Below are positions 35,801 to 49,300 of a stretch of DNA of 64,000 bases, in pieces; position 1 is the stretch's first letter, and every line of letters starts with the position of its first letter. A model generated the notes under the pieces. The model saw nothing but the letters and a program-made list of their open reading frames with translations. It did no database searches and was not told the origin of the DNA. The stretch covers positions 20,129,659 to 20,193,658 of the forward strand of contig JACSVZ010000008.1 in assembly GCA_014706295.1 (NCBI GenBank), written 5' to 3'. The translations under genes were made by a program, and so were the position numbers. This DNA comes from Lycocorax pyrrhopterus obiensis. Lineage: Eukaryota; Chordata; Aves; Passeriformes; Paradisaeidae.

Positions 35801-38800
35801 TTACTAACAAAAGGTCAGTTCTAGCAGAATGGCTCGTGGTATTGTTAATTAAATGAGGTCTCACAGCAGTACTCTATAAGCAGGTGCATTAAAAACTGTG
35901 AAATAGGAATTTTTAACTGATTCATCCTACTTCAGTGCTCAGAGCCGCTTTTTAATATCCCTGTATCCTTCAGTTTTCACTGAAGGATCAGTTATTGATC
36001 ACCTCAACCTAGATACCAACAGCCTCTACATGCAGCTACTGTATTACTTTACTATGTAATCCCACTGAAATAATAAGATGAAGTAAGGGTTGATTCCATC
36101 ATCATTACATCATATTATGCTCTTATACCTTAGTTTTTTAAAATCTGACTGTGAGATTCCAAACAATTGACTGCAGCACTGTCTATTGCAAATAATCTCT
36201 GATGTATTTTCTTTGCTTTAGGACAACCAGTGGAAAACATTGTGATGAACTCATCTTACCAGCTCCACAGTACAGTTTTCAGGACTGGCTCTCTGGATTC
36301 CTGAGTTAAGATCTCAACTTCTAAGTTAAGATGAAACACATCTCTAAAAAACAGGTGTTTTCTGGAACATATTTGCAGGAATGAGACTGTACATCTCTAT
36401 TACATTAGATCTTAGACCCAGACTTCGAGGCACCTTTCTTTTCCAGGTTATGTAGAATGCTGGGTACACCAATAGTGCATAACTGCTGGCATGATTCAGA
36501 TTACAGTGACTTGTCTGTCACCTTTTTATACAGAAGACTTTAGATTCCAGACATTCCCTGTCAATGATTTGTGCCTTTCCTCAATTCTCGTAAGTGAATA
36601 TTATGAATATACATACATGGCAGACATTATGCACAAAAATGCATGTCAGGAAAAGAGGGAATGCATATCTTTTCCACTATGGTTTAAAAATGCAATGAAC
36701 TTTAACTTTGCTTATGTATTCTTTTTTCCCTCACCAAAAAAAATCAGTGGGAAACAATGTAATTTAAAGAAAATAAGTACATTGCTTGTTTGTCAGTTGT
36801 TTTCTTTTATTTATTTCCACGTTACTGGATTTTCCTTCTCTTGCTTATTATTTTCTATGATTTTTTCATCTTATATAATAATGCCAATATCAAACTGGAA
36901 AAACAAATTTGCCTTTCTCTTGTATTTATGTAATTGGATGCCATCAATCACTTTCCACCATAGCAGATCTAGCCATAAAAGTAAGATTATGCATTCTTTG
37001 CTCTCTTAGGAAACAGTTCATACTTCAGGGAATTTAAGCATAATGAACTTCTAAAATCGCCTCAAATGAAAACTGGAACATGGTGGAGGAGTTAGTCTCT
37101 GTATTCCACTTACATAAATGCACGTTGATAAAACTAAGTAGTAGTATTTTGTACATACTGGTAATTACTTTTAAATTAAATTCCTGATAGGCCGAAGTCA
37201 CTACTCTTTTTTATGCATGCCTCCATGCATGTGTAATCTTGTAGTGAGCTTTGTTCTGAGCAGAGCTGCCAGACTAAGCTCTGGAGACCAAAATCACCTG
37301 CCACACAACAAATGCGGAACTAGCAGTGACAATTAAAGGACACCAGACAGGAGTCTACATAATATATCTCTAGGGCATTTATTTAGTAAAATTCTGTACA
37401 TTTTGCAAAAATAAGCCCAAACTTTAGAGATAATATGGGGAGTTGATTCTAAGAATTTTTTTTTTTATGGAAGTCTGATTTATTATTTCCATAACTGAAT
37501 CAGTTAGTCTTTACAGGGTCATACTGTTATTCTTTACATTATACATCTTAACAAGGGCTTGCAGAAAACTTTATTTTAATGATATTTTTTGAAGTACACT
37601 GAAGTTTTCGGATCAAAGTTGACACTTTGAGTGTTCCCTTAAGTGCAACAAAGTGAATGGATAAATGAAGCAATCTGATTTTCAAGATATTATTATAAGA
37701 TTCTTACATAACTCTGTAGTCACAGGCAAGAAAACTAAAACAGATATTAGGAATTAAAACAGTTTTAGTTCTTCTACAGTATATCTGTGATTCTTTAGCA
37801 TGTTAAGAGTGGAAGTAATGCTACCATCAAATAAACTGTTGAGCAGGACTTAAACTACTTCAGTCCATGATAATGAAGATTAAGGCTGCTCTTCTGTCAA
37901 CAGTAATGAAAAAATCTTGTTAATTATGTGTGAAGTTGAGAGGCCTTACCTGCATCGTAGGAGGTGGAGCTAAGGGAATAAATCAGGTTAGGCTGTATTT
38001 TCTAACATTGTGCCCTAAACTGGGATTCTGTTTACCAAATTGATCAGCTGAGAATAAGGGTACAATTTCCTCATCTTTGACTTCTTGGGAGATTTTCAGA
38101 TCAACAGAAAGTTTCAGCTTTATTTTTAATAAGAGCCTTTGATATTTGTTTTTATCCTGAGAGCAGAACAAGCTTAATCTGGAATTTGAGATGTGCACTG
38201 TTGTCTTCTTGAGCTTTCCATTACTGTTTATTAAACTAACTTCCAAACTTTGGTCTCAAAATAAATGCTCTGTAGACAAACAATAGAACCAGCACCTTCA
38301 GTGCACTAGGCAGTAAGTAGTTGTGGAGACTGGCAGTGATTTGTTCACCCTAGAATTAGAGAAGCCAGGAATAACAAAGGTCCATGGGTCAAATTCTACC
38401 TCATATGTCCTTCTAAAATGCCATCATCTGTCGGATCTGCCTTCAGACATACAAATTTTCAAAAGAACTGTTTTCCAAATTGCTCATCATATTGGAAGTC
38501 TTTGTGTTGTAGAAATTCTGTCTCCACACAACGTATCTGACATTGATATCCAATGGTGTTAAACAGGAATAATTAAGAGGAAAATGTGCACAGATAACGG
38601 GAATTTAGGAAATTCAATGCTCTTAAAATAGGATTAGATATCCTATTATTAGCTCTATTTTATCTTATTAACAAGTGAAATGCAATACAATGATTGTGGC
38701 TACTTATACAAAGGTCTGGGATTTTGGAACAAGGAAGGAAACTGATGATCAGTCAGATGCTATTTTTTCAAAGGCACTTTTCTAACAATGATTACGCACT

Positions 38801-41800
38801 GAAATGGTAATTGCAACTTCAAAATAGCATAAAACTGCACAGTTGATCTCAAAATAATGGACACAGCATGGGCTTGTCTATGATTACTTTTTGTAACTGA
38901 CTCGATACTGGAAATATCTTTAAATAAAGAAGTTCTTTTCTTGAATAAACTATTTTATCAGCCAAACAAATATAATTGCATTTGCCTTTCAGCACAGCAA
39001 CATTGACATCTAGTGGCTAGTTAAGCTTCATGTTTGATATTCCCTGTATAACAAAAAAATGTGGAACACACTATTTATTGAATTTGACAAAACATATGCA
39101 TTGCAACAGCCTGCTATCTCCACATAGCCTCTAGATGATTACAGAATATCACTAGTCTTTAATGACTAGTTTGGAGTGACCAGTACCAGTGATGGGAACT
39201 GGTGAGCATGAGTCACTGCCCCTCCTGAAGAGCCCCACTGGTTTTCCCTGACTGTCAGGAAGATTTAAGCTTGGGAAACAGTTGCCTGATTGTAGCGTAT
39301 ACCTTCTTCAGGGCTTGTTGGGAGGCACGCTGCATCCCTGAAATTGTACACGGGTACCTCTAAATGAAAAAGAGCTACAGTTACTGAATGTGATGTTACT
39401 GGCATATGTGAACGTCCATTTTTAGCTTTACTTGCTTTTTCTACAAATTACGAGGGGGCTTCAAATAGGAGGAGATAAAAATCAGGAACATGACAAGATG
39501 CCAAAGTACTGTTCGTACAATGAAGACACAAAAATAAATGATTTGGCAACTTACTTCATAGACATGTAGGAGATAGGAAGGTGCCAATATCAAATAACAT
39601 TAGAAAGTAATTTTCTCATTTGTCAACAAAAGAACTGACTTAATGGAGAAGGAGGAAAGATTAGACAGGACAAGTCTCAATTTTACTAGCATTCTTGATG
39701 GTTCCACATTACTGTCTCATAATCAAACTCAAATGTAGTCCCCAGCAAACAGCTCACAATGGATGTGGTTGTCAGTGACTGCCCTGCCTTGCTCTTCATA
39801 CCAATGGTAGCTGCCTCTTCCGGCCTGCTGGCAAAGCCTTCTGATTTGCTTCATGAAAAATTGGAACCATTTTTTAATTGGCTAACCAAAGTAATTTTGA
39901 TTCAACAGATCAGAGGCTGTTGAGTTTAAACGACTTTACCAGAAGATCTTACGAGGCAATGATCTTCTCCAAGAAGGCTGATGTGTTTCTTCCTGGCTAA
40001 ATACTGTTAAGGACTAAACAGCTATGCTCAGTATTTCTTAAAAATACATAGAGAAATCTGAGTCTGAAAAAGAGCAACAAAATATAAGAGTTCTCCAATA
40101 CGTAGCCTATAGAAAGGTTAAAGTACTTTCTTAGGCTGCAAAAAGGGAAGATTGTGGAGATATATGTCTTCCAGTATTTAAAGATGTTATTCAAATGATG
40201 ATCAGTTCTTGCTTTCTGTACAAACTAGTACAGAGCATTAAAAAATTATCGCAAGTAGCAACAAAGAAGATTTTTCTTAGATAGTAGGAAAAACCCCTTT
40301 ATACTTAAGAGGTTAATAGATTAAGGTATTTAAGCTGTGAAATCTCCTATACTAGAACCTTTTAGGAACAGCTCAATAAGTATGTCAGGTATAATACTTT
40401 GAATTCTGTATCTCTACAATGTATGTACCATGTCTGACTTAAACTTTCTGGATACACCAGGTCTCATACTTAGCCCATTCTAGATTGAGGGCAGAACTAA
40501 ATTAAAAGGTACAGTGATGTTTTCTCCTTTGTGGACCACGAAGTTCGGGGCTACTGTAATTTAAGACTATTGTTTACTGCTGATTTAAAAGAGAGCTGCT
40601 GCTGAAAGGGCAGCCCATGTTTCTCACCTCCCACTTCCCTCCTGTCCCATCCCTCCATCCCTAACATTTTTTTGCCCCACCAGGGTTACTCATCAGACAC
40701 CCCAACAGAATAGTCACAGGAGCTAGAGTGGCAGAAAATTAAATTCTGTAGTTCAGAAGGAATGGTCAGATAAGCACTAGGGCCAGTTCAAGAGGAATGT
40801 TCTCTTCAGTGGCAGGTAACCCATAGATTGACTTACTTGTAAAAGAAAGCTGTGCTCCTAAGGTTTGGCTGTACAGTCATTCAAATCCAACTTAAAATGG
40901 TAGCACCTCCTGCCCTGTAAAGAATTATGCCCATCTCATCAGTTCTTTTTCCTGTATCTTCCAGTCCTGTGGGACTCATATGAGAGAAGTGCCTTTTTGG
41001 TGTCAACATATACTGTTGTTAGAATTAAACTATGGAGATATTCCCATTGGAGCAAAGTATAATACAGACACCAAGGGCTAAGGGCACATTCCGTTTCAAC
41101 TACCAGTTTGTTTAGGAGGCCATTTCTGAACCCATTCCCCAGCTGTAGCTTACTGTAGCCCACATATAAAAAGCAGTCAGGTGATGTTCTAAAGCAACAC
41201 AGTCAGACATCAGAAAAGCATAGCATAGCAATATGAAATTATCTAGCTGCTATTCTCAGAAAAGCTGTTTATAAAATAACTTCAGCATCTACAGCAGCTG
41301 CTATAGTTGGACTCACTGCAGAATTTTCCTGTCCCAGAAACTGTATTTTTTCTATATGCAGGCTTTTGTGGCCACAATACAATGCCAAGAGATTCAAGAA
41401 TTGTAAATCTTTCCTCTACCTTTCCCACTCTTCTTCAAAGTGCATAATCAATGATATGTTGGCCCAGTTTCCAGAATCATGTCAGGATTCATTCACACTA
41501 AAGCAGTCTGTCATTTCCCTAAGACAGGAACAACAAAAAGATGCCTGCTATTACAGCTTTGAGGGTATACATTATTTATTTTGATACATTTAAATTATTA
41601 ATTAGGATAATTCCATTTTTGCAATAGAGTCTCTGCCCTTTAGACGAAAGGGGCTGCATTCAGTAGGACTTCAGCAGAATACTGCATGCACTCATATAAG
41701 CACAGTGCCACTCAGTTCCTTTCCACAGGACACTTTAGCATGATCTTTACATCCCTTCACAGCAATAATGACGTAACAAGTAACACAAACACTAGGTCAG

Positions 41801-42350
41801 GAGAAAAAATAATTCTGAAAACGGAGATTCGGTAGCCAAGGTAAGGAGATACACTGTCAACTATGGTGTGTGACTGCCTTACTGCGGAAAAGCAACTACC
41901 TACAACTTATATTTTACAACTTGCATATTACAAGGACAGCAGCAGTATTCAAATTTTTAGTATTTCTCTGTATTAAGTGTATCTGTGGTTTAACTATTCA
42001 GGAATCAATAACACAACTGGAAACTCTAACACAGTCCAGAGGAAAGTACCTGTGATGGATTACAGCATTTCAGACCTCAGCAGTTCAGGTTGTGTTTGAT
42101 GGGAAACTATCAATTCCTTGACAGCTAACTGCTGTATCAGGTGACTTAATGCCGAAGATTGGTGCTTCCCAGCTACTTTATCAGAAAACACTTTTGGTTT
42201 ATAAAGCTCCTTTTTATGATGCAACCCACAGGCTCCCAAACTCTTATCGCCCAGTTGCCGTCGGTCCTCACATGGAAACTGAGTCACCTACTGCCTTTCA
42301 TTCTTCTAACTGCGAGATGCGACTGAAAAGAAGAGAAGCCGCAGGCACAG
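29830..42350. other. Intergenic interval upstream of FRA10AC1, no recognised gene
   Basis: About 12.5 kb of AT-rich sequence. I saw no coding exon chain. The longest ORF (36491-37009, plus strand, 172 codons from ATG) has phenylalanine- and serine-rich low-information composition and no recognisable domain; see findings. AT-rich palindromic sequence occurs at about 34390-34445. Confidence 0.55.
32033..32062. repeat. C14-A16 homopolymer junction
   Basis: Fourteen C followed directly by sixteen A. Length may be unreliable because such runs are error-prone in sequencing. Confidence 0.85.
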
Positions 42351-42359
42351 GCAGAAATC

Positions 42360-43320
42360 AGTGTTAGAGATCGCCGTGCCGAGGCTGCGATCGTGATCTG
42401 TGCCGCGCCGAGGGCAGCGCGCACCTCCCGGGCACGCCTGGCAGCTGTGCCCATCGCAGAGCGCCTCCCGGGGCCTCCCTCACTGAAGGGTCCCTTTCTA
42501 CACGAGAGGTCCCTTCCAGAACAACGACCCCCGCCTTCCCCATCCCTCCCGAGGGACCCTTTCCGCCGGGCCCCGACACCCGCAGCGGGGTCTAAGCCCG
42601 TGCCCCCACGACAGGGACTGCCCTGCCCGAAAGCGCCGGGGATGGTGCGGGGGCGACCCGGGCCGGGAAGGAGAGGGGCGCACTGAGGCCTCCCTAAGCC
42701 CCTGCGGCAGAGTCCTACCTTCCCAGAGGCGGAGACCGCGGCAGCCGGGGCCGCTCATCGGGTTCCCGGGCAGGGAGACTCCCCTCGCCCCTAAACATGA
42801 TGAGCGGCTTTCCCCTCCCCTCCCGTGCCGGCTCGCCCTCGCCCTCCCCCGCGCCTCTCTGCCCCGCGCCGCCCGCCCGCGGCGGAGGGAGGGACGGAGG
42901 GAGGAAGGGAGCCCTCTGTGCGGCCCTGCTCCGCCTCTGCCCCGCTTTCCGGGAGCAGCCCGCCGAGCAGCGCCGGGGCCGGGAGCAGGGCCGGGCGGCG
43001 GAGGCTCTCGCCGCACCGCGGCCATGGAGCCCAACCAGCTGCGCCTCTCCGCGGCCGTGAGTGGGGCCGGGAGGGAGGGACGGAGGGGGCCCGGCAGAGA
43101 CGGGCGGAGACAGGCCCGGCGGAGGCCGCGGCCTCCATGGCGGCGGGAGCGGGGCGGGCGGAGGGGCCCGGCCGTGCCCGCGCGGGGAAGGGCCGGGCCG
43201 CACTCCCCGGGCGGCGGGCGGGCAGCCGTGGGTCGTGCCTGTGCCCCGCGCTGGCGGGGAGGACGGGTCCGGCGGGCCGGGACAGCGCTGGGCCACTTGG
43301 GGGAAAGCAAGTGAGAAAGA
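42360..43320 (+). promoter_or_regulatory. FRA10AC1: CpG-island promoter of FRA10AC1
   Basis: Dense CpG and GC starting abruptly near 42364 and fading after about 43320, centred on the FRA10AC1 first exon and start codon (43024). No TATA box is visible, as is normal for housekeeping CpG-island promoters. The human gene carries a CGG repeat in its 5' UTR whose expansion makes the folate-sensitive fragile site FRA10A. Here the sequence before the ATG has only isolated CGGCGG pairs. Confidence 0.85.
43024..43056 (+). CDS. FRA10AC1: FRA10AC1 exon 1 coding part
   Basis: MEPNQLRLSAA, 11 codons, phase 0, donor GTGAGT. The Kozak context is strong. It is the only upstream start that reads in frame into exon 2. 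Confidence 0.8.
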
Positions 43321-46300
43321 ATGGCTTCAGAAGCTGCGTGCGACCCACACGGGCCGGTGTTCGGTTTCTACGTGGAGCTCCACAAAACTCTAATCCTCGA
43401 TGTCATGGTCTGCTGTGACCTACCTTTTACTCCTACTTTTTCTTTCATAGCTATAATAAAGGGGCAGTATCTTGTGAGTGCGTTTTCCCGTTTTTAAGGC
43501 CGTTCACTGTATAGTAGATGCAGGCACTCCTTGTAATTGGTTTTACAAGGAAGAATAGGTTTGAAGCTAGTTGTACATATTTTCAGGTTTTTTTCCCCCA
43601 AGTGGGAGTGGCAACTGTTCATAGACAACATCAAGGTGAGAAGAGCATGTTGCCGTGAAGCATTCTGACCTTCCACACAGCATCCTTTATCCATCCAGTA
43701 TGGCTCCTCAAGCCCTCTTATAGATCCTGTGCTTCCTTCAGACCCTCCCCAAATAGTTAGTACTAAAAACGAGCACTCGGGCCTGTTCTGGCCACATTTG
43801 GCCTGTGAGCAGACACAACCACAGACCTGCGTGCTGGGCAAATAAAGGGAAGGATGGGGGTGATGATTATGAGGGCAGTGGCAAGACTAGGCCCGAGGTC
43901 AGGAGCCACACGTTGGGAGTATTTTATAGGATAGTTTTGCCTTTTTTTCTTCTTTTTGACTGTCATCTTGTGTTCAGCCACATGTTGTGGTCAGGAGTCA
44001 ACATGAACTGCGATGTGTCCATTTCACCAGTGTATGTTTACTCCACTGGAGAGGCGTAAAGGAGGTGCCTTCTCTGGATGCAAATACCTGCTGTAAATGC
44101 AGTGCTGGGCAGTTTGTAGTGTCCTGTATTGACATCAAGAGTTGTTATGTCAGTCTGATGTCAGTTGCGTGCAACGTTCATACATTTACTGTGTTTTGTA
44201 TGGGTTTTAGGAGCCCAGAGTTAAGTGGACTTTATTCTGTCTCCAGTTGTTTCATTGCTAAATAATCCAAGATGTTTGGATTACTTAAGTGTGAGCGAAA
44301 TGTACCCCAAAGCATATTTGCACTTGTTTTAATTTTATGGTTTCAGTTTGTTTTGTTCTTTGGGAATAAAAAATTCAAAGTTGTTGCAACAGCAAAATAC
44401 ACTGTACCATTTAAGTTACATAGTTTTCAGGTTTGTGTTTTGATAAAATACTTGGTATTTGTATTAATAATTTACTAGAAGCATTCTGAATCTGACAAAT
44501 TACATCAAAGCAAAGTTTATATTTAAGGATTTATTAAATAGTGAAAGTAGTTATTTTAAATGTTGTTGATGGTTATGCATGTCCATGTCTACATCTTCTA
44601 GGTTGGGCACAAAGCTTTGGTATCTGCTTCTCTTTTGCTACAGTTAAATATTAAACACATTTTCCTTATTTGGGATTGTTTTGTGGCTTTTTTTTGTGTG
44701 TGCAGAAGGGGAGAAATCTGCCATGAAATTTTATGGTATTAGGTAGGTGTCTGTTCACATTGTCCTTCCAAAATGGCAAGATTCATTTACGGATGAGATT
44801 CTTTGATGGAGTTCATGAAATGAGCTAGGTGTGTTTTACCAAAAGTCAGGTCATCATCCTGAGGTTCTGTCATCCTAAGGTGTCAGGTTAGAAATCATTT
44901 AGTCCCAGTCTCTTGAGTGTGGTCCAGCACTGCTGGAGTTGCTGATGTCAAACCCAGCACCAGTGCAGTACCTATCCATCCTGCTGTTGCCTTCAATGGA
45001 GGAGTGATCTAGAAGTGTCAGGACATCAGTCATGGGTTGTATTCTTTTTTACTCTGAATTTATCTCTGAGGTATTGTAGTGATTCAGAGGAATGTGTGAA
45101 GCTGTGAGGAGCTTTCCTGTTGGAAGAGCAGCCTAGTCCTTAGCCATACCTGCCCTTATAGTCGCAGTCAGCTTTACAAAAGGCAGTCATCAACTTCTGA
45201 GAGCCTTACAGTATGACTCTGTTGGAGCAGCTTTTCTTGCATCTTTTTTTCTTTTTATTTGAATCATTCCTGGAATCACTTGAGAGCTGATTACTGAGGA
45301 TGTCTACTTCTTTCCTGGGGTACATCATCCAAGGGCAACTGCTTTGTGAAAATCTCCTTTTGTTTGAGCTTTCCTCTTCTTGCCTGTTTCAGTACTTCAT
45401 CTGTCTAATGCTTTCATGCTTATGGTGTTGGCTGGGACTTTCTTCCCTTTTGAGTGTGAAGGAAGGTCTTGATGTTCATTTGGGAAGCATTACTAATGCC
45501 ATTTACAACATTCCCAGAGTAGCATGATATTTTTTAAATTTATAGGCCAAGTATAAATGTATTTGCTGCATACTCATAGAGTGTTCAGACTTTTCTAAAG
45601 ACCACATAAGCTTCATTAACAAAAGTAGTGACACAGTGGCTACTAGAACTAGCTAGCTATGAGACTACATAGTTGCTGCTTTTTCGCCAGTGCATGAGGA
45701 CCGTTTATAGCACTGCTGCACTTGTTTGTTTGGTTTGGGGTTTTGTTTGTTTCACTTTGGGGGGTTGTTTGGGGTTTTTTTGTTTGTTTCTCTTTTATTT
45801 AGTAATGGACAAGTTTTATGTCTCCTAGGAAATCGAGGACAGTTCAGAAAAAGGTTCTGATTTGCTTTTGCTCAAATATATATGTATAAGAGAGTTATGT
45901 GTGCTTCAGAAGCATCCAGAAGAGTGGGAGGAACATTACAGTATTTTTATTATGATGATGATTATTAATAATAATTTTTAATAATAATAACAATAAAATA
46001 ATTTTTAATAATCTTAAAAACAGTCTTTCACTGTCAGTTTGAGAAGATAGTGTTTTACATACTGTGCACAATACAAACCAGTTGTTGGTGTCAGTAGAGG
46101 ATACAGCTGACTCTTCAGCATGGCATTTCTGCGAGGCATTTGCATCAAGAGAAGGCACCTCATCAAAATCATCCTGAGGAGTTGTGTCTTTTTTTCAGGT
46201 TTTGTTTTTCTCAGCTTTTTGGCTGAGGAGGAATATGATTGTAGGTAATGTAAGAATCAGCTGAATCAAACGTGCTTGTTTTCTAACCCATTGTCTTTTC

Positions 46301-49300
46301 TTACCCACAGTCTCACTTACCAAGATATTTAGGTAGTGTGTGTTGAACCTTTCCACAAGGAGATAAATTAATAACCATCTCTCTTGTTTTTACCTCAGTT
46401 GTGTAAAAGCTTGTTTGGAGTCAGTGCTGGTTTATGCAGTTCCCAGCTCTGGCTGCTCTCTCCCTGTGCTGCCCCTTCAGCTGGCTGATGTAGGTTGTGG
46501 GGACTTAGGATGAGCTGTAAGGAAACTTAATAACTCATAATAACTGTATTATTTTAACCTGGGTTAAAATAATCTTTTTTTGCATAGGTTCCTTTGTGAC
46601 TTGGGTGAGTTGTTTGATCTGGTTCATGTGTACTTTCACAACTGTAACTGAGCACTTGGAAGGAAGGTACCAGAGTAGGAGTGAGGGAGAGGAGATGGGA
46701 TCTACTTAAGCCGTTGCTTCTTCTGAAGGAATTGAACATGGAACTGTGCCTTGAAAAATGGAGGTGATAGATTTGGGCATCAATCAGTGCTTGGTCATTT
46801 GAAAGCATTACGATATGGATATTTTGGTTTTTTTATATGCGTTAATTTGACATTGTAGTCCCAAAGTGTGTAGAAAAGGTTTCATTTTCTGCTAAGAGTG
46901 TTGTGCTGATGAGGTGATACATTTCTGCAGGCATATTGTTGTTTTGTATTTTAGTTATTGTTTCGATCAGATTTCCAGCTACCAGTGTAAGATCTGATGA
47001 TCTAAAATGCTGTATCACAGCCCAAGAAACTTTGATTCCCATTTTTCTTCATTTATAATGTGGGAATATCACTTGCTGTCCTCCAGCCCCCTTAAAGACT
47101 AGCTCCTTGGGAAAATATTCACCTTTCTCTTATGTAAGGAGCATTGTTCAGAAAATAAAAACTCAAGGTATTTATCATACTTGTTTTCTGCATGTATGTG
47201 AAGATTAAATATGAGGACATAGGCATATAAATTATTTATAAAGTGATCTTTCTTTGCCCTGTATTATCTGGTATATTCCACAGACAAAATTCCATTGTCT
47301 GTGGAATTTTGTTTGGCTTAGACATGTGAGAATTTGCGCTTGTTCACTTGCTCTCTGTCTTTCTCTCTTTTATTTATGCATGATGGACAGTTCTGATTTG
47401 TAATTATGCCATATCCATATTACATTAGCAGATATATTGACTGGTCTATTATTTTCAGGCACATGGCCATGGAGGCTATGATTCTGATTTTAGTGATGAG
47501 GAGAGTGGAGAGAAGTCTCTGCAAAAGACTAAAAGGTAATGTAGTACAGAATTAACACTTTGCATTATGTATTTTGTACAAATGGCTTCTTAGTGTGCAT
47601 AGAAGATGATGCTGTTGTATGTGAGGTCTGGTGTTGAAATGGTTTTTGAAAAAATCAATCTCTTTGATTTCTGCATCTCCTCACCTCCAGCTTGCCAAAG
47701 CTTGTCATCTCCTAGGGGCAGCTGATTAAGATCTGTTCTGCCATCTCCATCTGGTGTATATTTGCCCCTCGATTTTTGGAGCAGAGTGTTTTGTTTTTCC
47801 AAGCATTAGTATCCACTGCTGGGTTTTGGCAGCACTGTTCACATCACTGTGATCCATCAGGACAAATGGAACTGCTAGGAGAGCAAGGCAAAACAGGCCA
47901 AGTGATAGCAGGCTTTGTAGAAATAAAACACGTAGAAATATAAAGTGGAGAACTGATGCTACTTCTTTATTATTTAATTTGTGAAGAGACCTGGGAATTG
48001 GTAGATTGTGTTGTGATCAATCCTTGAAATGTACCTGCACATCTCTTATTTGAGATGACCTTGGCCAATACTTGCAGTGGTTTGCAGGGTTAGTGACCTG
48101 GAATTTTGTAGTCTGATCTTACTGTATCATAAAGATTTGTATTTATTTATGTATTTATTTTGCTTTTCTATTTTAATTCCTTGACACTTTCTGCACCGTA
48201 TTTAACATTTGGCCTACATTTTGCATATACTTTTCTTACTTTTTCCTGTCTCTCCCTTGCTCTTTTATTGGACTTTGTTTAAGAGGACTTTCTGGAAACT
48301 TTCCTAGGACTCTTGCATATTTTTCCTTTATAGAAGAATTGAAAGAATGAGTTTTGTAGTGTCTGATTGCGTTCTGGGGAAAAAAAAATCATGTTTTAAT
48401 CTTTGGAATAGTAGCCATTGTGCCATTTCATTTATTTTATAAATATGGCTGTTCTCCATTAAAATAGTGACTGGTTTTGTTCAGATTTCAATTTCTTTAA
48501 ATGCCATTGCACTTTCTACCATTCTACTTTCTAGATGGAATATTAACTAACCATCAGGAGCCTTTCAAAAATACCGTCATTATCCTTGTTCTGGCACACC
48601 ACTGTTGATTCCCAGTAGGGCTCTTATGTGGGTTCCTTTTCTTGCTCTATCATAGTATTTATTTTCACTGTAAGGAAAATAGCAGTCTTAAATTCTCTCC
48701 AAATTGCTGTTTTATAGAGCCTCCTTATGGGAATTTTGTGCTTACAGATCCTTTTGAGTAAATTATACCCTTAGTTTCTAGAGTCCTGTATTCCATAGCT
48801 AGAAACAAATTCCCTGGCTTGCTTTCTTCAGGTTTCTGATTTCCATTCTTTCTGCCCGCTGATAATTATGGAAAAATCTCTTCTTCACCTAAGTTCATGA
48901 ATGAAATTAACTAAATATACCTTTTACTAGCTAAAATGTATATCTTTAACTTTTTATTTGTATTATTGTTGAACTTTGAAAGTAATTTTAGCTGCCTACT
49001 GACAAGTACAATTCACAACATGGTAATTGACTTTTAAATTTGTGATTCTTGTGATTGCACTACAAGACGCAGAACTGTTTAATGAGGTGTTGAGACATTG
49101 GCATGAAAGGGTGGAATAGGGTTACTGCCAGTCACTCTCATTCAGTGAATGCACTGTCCTTTCTGTTCCTACGTTGCTGTGTAGCTGAGATTTGTAAAGG
49201 ACTTTAAATGTCAGAGTGAAACTGAGGAATCTTTCAGGTTTTTTTCTTTGTGGTTCTATAGTGATAATACTAATAAAAACAAATATTACAAATTGCTGTT

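Noticed and set aside
42498..43418. Many long overlapping ORFs on both strands of the FRA10AC1 CpG island, up to 270 codons
   Set aside because: GC-rich DNA has few stop codons. The ORFs are Pro/Arg/Gly/Ala strings in several frames at once, with no domain; only the short MEPNQLRLSAA start fits the gene.
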